Origin: Qipengyuania mesophila
GTDB lineage: Bacteria > Pseudomonadota > Alphaproteobacteria > Sphingomonadales > Sphingomonadaceae
NCBI RefSeq assembly: GCF_019711655.1
Contig: NZ_JAIGNU010000001.1
Coordinates: 310,001-374,000 of the forward strand
Direction of reading: 5' to 3'
DNA length: 64,000 nt
Every line of letters starts with the position of its first letter. The first letter of the stretch is position 1. The notes below the pieces were generated by a model, which searched no databases, had not been told where the DNA came from, and saw nothing but the letters and a program-made list of their open reading frames with translations. This document shows positions 62,709 through 64,000 of this stretch, in pieces. Made by a program: the position numbers and the translations under genes.

Positions 62709-63376
62709 GCGCGCTCAAACCCGAAACGCGCGCATGGCTCGACGAGACCGGCTTTGCGGTGCGCGACGAGGCGCTGTGGTTCGCCGCGCTGACGCATGGC
62801 AGCATGGGCGAGAAGCAGGACTACGAGCGGCTCGAGTTCCTCGGTGATCGCGTGCTCGGCCTGACCATCGCCGACTGGCTCTATGCGCAGAGCGAAGCAC
62901 CCGAGGGCAAGCTGGCGCAGCGCCTCAATGCGATCGTCAGCCGTGCCATGTGCGCCCAGGTGGCGCGCGGCATCGGCCTGCCGCCGCATATCCGCATCTC
63001 CAAGCAGGCGAGCAGCGACGGCGGACGCGACAGCGACAACATCCTCGGCGACGTGATCGAGGCGCTGCTCGGCGCGCAATTCCTCGACAATGGCTTCGAC
63101 GCCTCGCGCGAGCTGGTGCATACGCTGTGGCGCCCCGCACTCGAGAGCGGTGCGGGCAAGGCCAAGCATCCCAAGAGCGCGCTGCAGGAATGGGCCGCTG
63201 GCAACCAGCGCCGCCCGCCCGAATACGAACTGATCGACCGCTCGGGCCCCGACCATGCGGCGCGCTTCACCGTCCGGGTGTCGGTCCACAAGGTCGGCGA
63301 GGCCGTGGGCATGGCGAGCAGCAAACAGGAAGCGGAAAAGGAGGCGGCGCGCGAATTCATGGAGAAATACGGGTGA
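62705..63376 (+). CDS. rnc: Ribonuclease III
   Basis: A 223-aa double-strand-specific RNase for rRNA processing. The signature ERLEFLGDRVLGLTIADWLY is near residue 40, the second acidic site NILGDVIEALLGAQFLDNGF follows, and the C-terminal dsRNA-binding domain holds KSALQEWAAGNQRRPPEYEL. The ATG at 62705 is used; the longer open frame upstream is within lepB. A REP-like repeat lies between it and era. Confidence 0.96.
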   Translation: MSALKPETRAWLDETGFAVRDEALWFAALTHGSMGEKQDYERLEFLGDRVLGLTIADWLYAQSEAPEGKLAQRLNAIVSRAMCAQVARGIGLPPHIRISKQASSDGGRDSDNILGDVIEALLGAQFLDNGFDASRELVHTLWRPALESGAGKAKHPKSALQEWAAGNQRRPPEYELIDRSGPDHAARFTVRVSVHKVGEAVGMASSKQEAEKEAAREFMEKYG

Positions 63377-63390
63377 TTCTGGCGACTATC

Positions 63391-63414
63391 CTTCGACAAG
63401 CTCAGGACGAGCGG
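63391..63414 (+). repeat. Dispersed 24-bp REP-like repeat, copy 3
   Basis: CTTCGACAAGCTCAGGACGA followed by GCGG, in the rnc-era gap just before the era start. Same element as 20109-20132 and 21237-21260. Confidence 0.6.
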
Positions 63415-63421
63415 AATTGAT

Positions 63422-64000
63422 ATGACCGATACGAAAACGAAATGCGGCGTCGTCGCCGTTCTGGGCGCCCCCAATGCGGGCAAGAGCACGCTGGTGAACC
63501 AGCTGGTCGGGCAGAAAGTGGCGATCACCAGCGCAAAGGCGCAGACCACCCGCGCGCGCATGATGGGCGTCGCGCTGCACCACGGCGATGACGCCGAAAC
63601 ACAGATGATCCTAGTCGATACGCCGGGCATCTTCGCGCCCAAGCGGCGGCTCGACCGGGCGATGGTCAGCGCCGCCTGGGAAGGCGCCGAGGCGGCCGAC
63701 GCGGTGTTGCTGCTGGTCGATCCGGTCAAGCAGCGCCGCCACGAACTCGAGCCGCTGATCGAACAGATCGCGCAGCGCCCCGAACGCAAGATCCTGGTGC
63801 TCAACAAGGTCGACGTCGCCAAGAAGGAGCCGCTGCTCGCCTTGGCGCAGGAACTGACCGGCAAGGTCGATTTCGCCGAGGTCTACTTCGTCTCCGCGCT
63901 CACCGGCGACGGTGTGCCCGAGATGAAAGACGCGCTCGCAGGGATGATGCCCGAGGGGCCGTGGATGTATCCCGAGGACCAGGTTTCCGACGCCAGCGAA
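63422..64000 (+). CDS. era: GTPase Era (3' end beyond the window)
   Basis: The first 193 residues of Era, which binds the 3' end of 16S rRNA during 30S maturation. The P-loop GAPNAGKSTLVNQL, G2 region TTRARMMGVAL, DTPGIF and NKVD are seen; the KH domain lies mostly past the right edge. The start ATG is at 63422, eight bases after the REP-like repeat. Confidence 0.95.
   Translation, partial: MTDTKTKCGVVAVLGAPNAGKSTLVNQLVGQKVAITSAKAQTTRARMMGVALHHGDDAETQMILVDTPGIFAPKRRLDRAMVSAAWEGAEAADAVLLLVDPVKQRRHELEPLIEQIAQRPERKILVLNKVDVAKKEPLLALAQELTGKVDFAEVYFVSALTGDGVPEMKDALAGMMPEGPWMYPEDQVSDASE

Noticed and set aside
62881..63864. Minus-strand open frame opposite rnc and era
   Set aside because: Runs through the REP-like repeat and two certain genes; no protein signature.

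Overview
The window is high-GC DNA from an alphaproteobacterium. The protein set points to Sphingomonadales, most likely the Erythrobacteraceae (Erythrobacter/Qipengyuania-like). The reasons are the alphaproteobacterial forms of IF-1, S14, S5 and L3, the AidB-like acyl-CoA dehydrogenase, the MetZ-type sulfhydrylase, the HWE histidine kinase and paired S9 peptidases. This placement is inference from protein character; no 16S rRNA gene is present.

Layout. (1) 1-21.2 kb, almost all on the minus strand, is the translation block in transcription order rpsL-rpsG-fusA-tuf (str), rpsJ through rpsQ (S10), and rplN through secY-adk (spc), followed by an SRPBCC protein and gdhA. Two departures stand out. 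A membrane glycosyltransferase on the opposite strand, with a terminator-like hairpin, sits between rpmD and rplO. The usual alpha operon (rpsM-rpsK-rpoA-rplQ) does not follow adk. (2) 21.2-22.7 kb holds two direct copies of a ~170 bp sequence. One is the putative promoter/leader of rpsL; the other lies upstream of a small cold-shock-like gene. (3) 22.7-24.75 kb is an AT-richer island with a two-gene DUF262 plus HEPN module that looks like a nucleic-acid-targeting defence unit. (4) 24.9-37.7 kb carries a GNAT enzyme, a LysR regulator, two paralogous S9 peptidases, and a ppk-ppx polyphosphate pair with a PHO-box-like site, plus a DUF305 protein, apaG, a DsbA-family isomerase and a small conserved protein. 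(5) 37.7-49.4 kb is metabolic and envelope: acyl-CoA dehydrogenase, metZ, a PMT-type glycosyltransferase, a GT2-GtrA fusion, leuB, recO, ubiK, tspO, two SDRs and an FAD oxidoreductase. (6) 49.6-56.3 kb has infA with a TTG start, two abutting gene-tail remnants, a LysR gene with a clear operator and a small divergent peptide gene, gor, a CDP-alcohol phosphatidyltransferase, a DEAD-box helicase and a run of tiny overlapping genes. (7) 56.3-64 kb holds an Nramp-related transporter, a GtrA protein, a ferritin-like protein, a PAS-HWE kinase and pgi, then lepB-rnc-era (era cut by the window edge).

The first third builds the translation apparatus. ppk and ppx make and break polyphosphate, with ppk possibly under phosphate control. 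Two PMT-type transferases, the GT2-GtrA fusion and the separate GtrA protein suggest polyprenyl-phosphate-linked sugar transfer at the membrane. The most unusual content is the DUF262-HEPN module, the duplicated rpsL leader, a family of three small proteins beginning MDLN, and the fused tails of gor-like and FAD-oxidoreductase-like genes.
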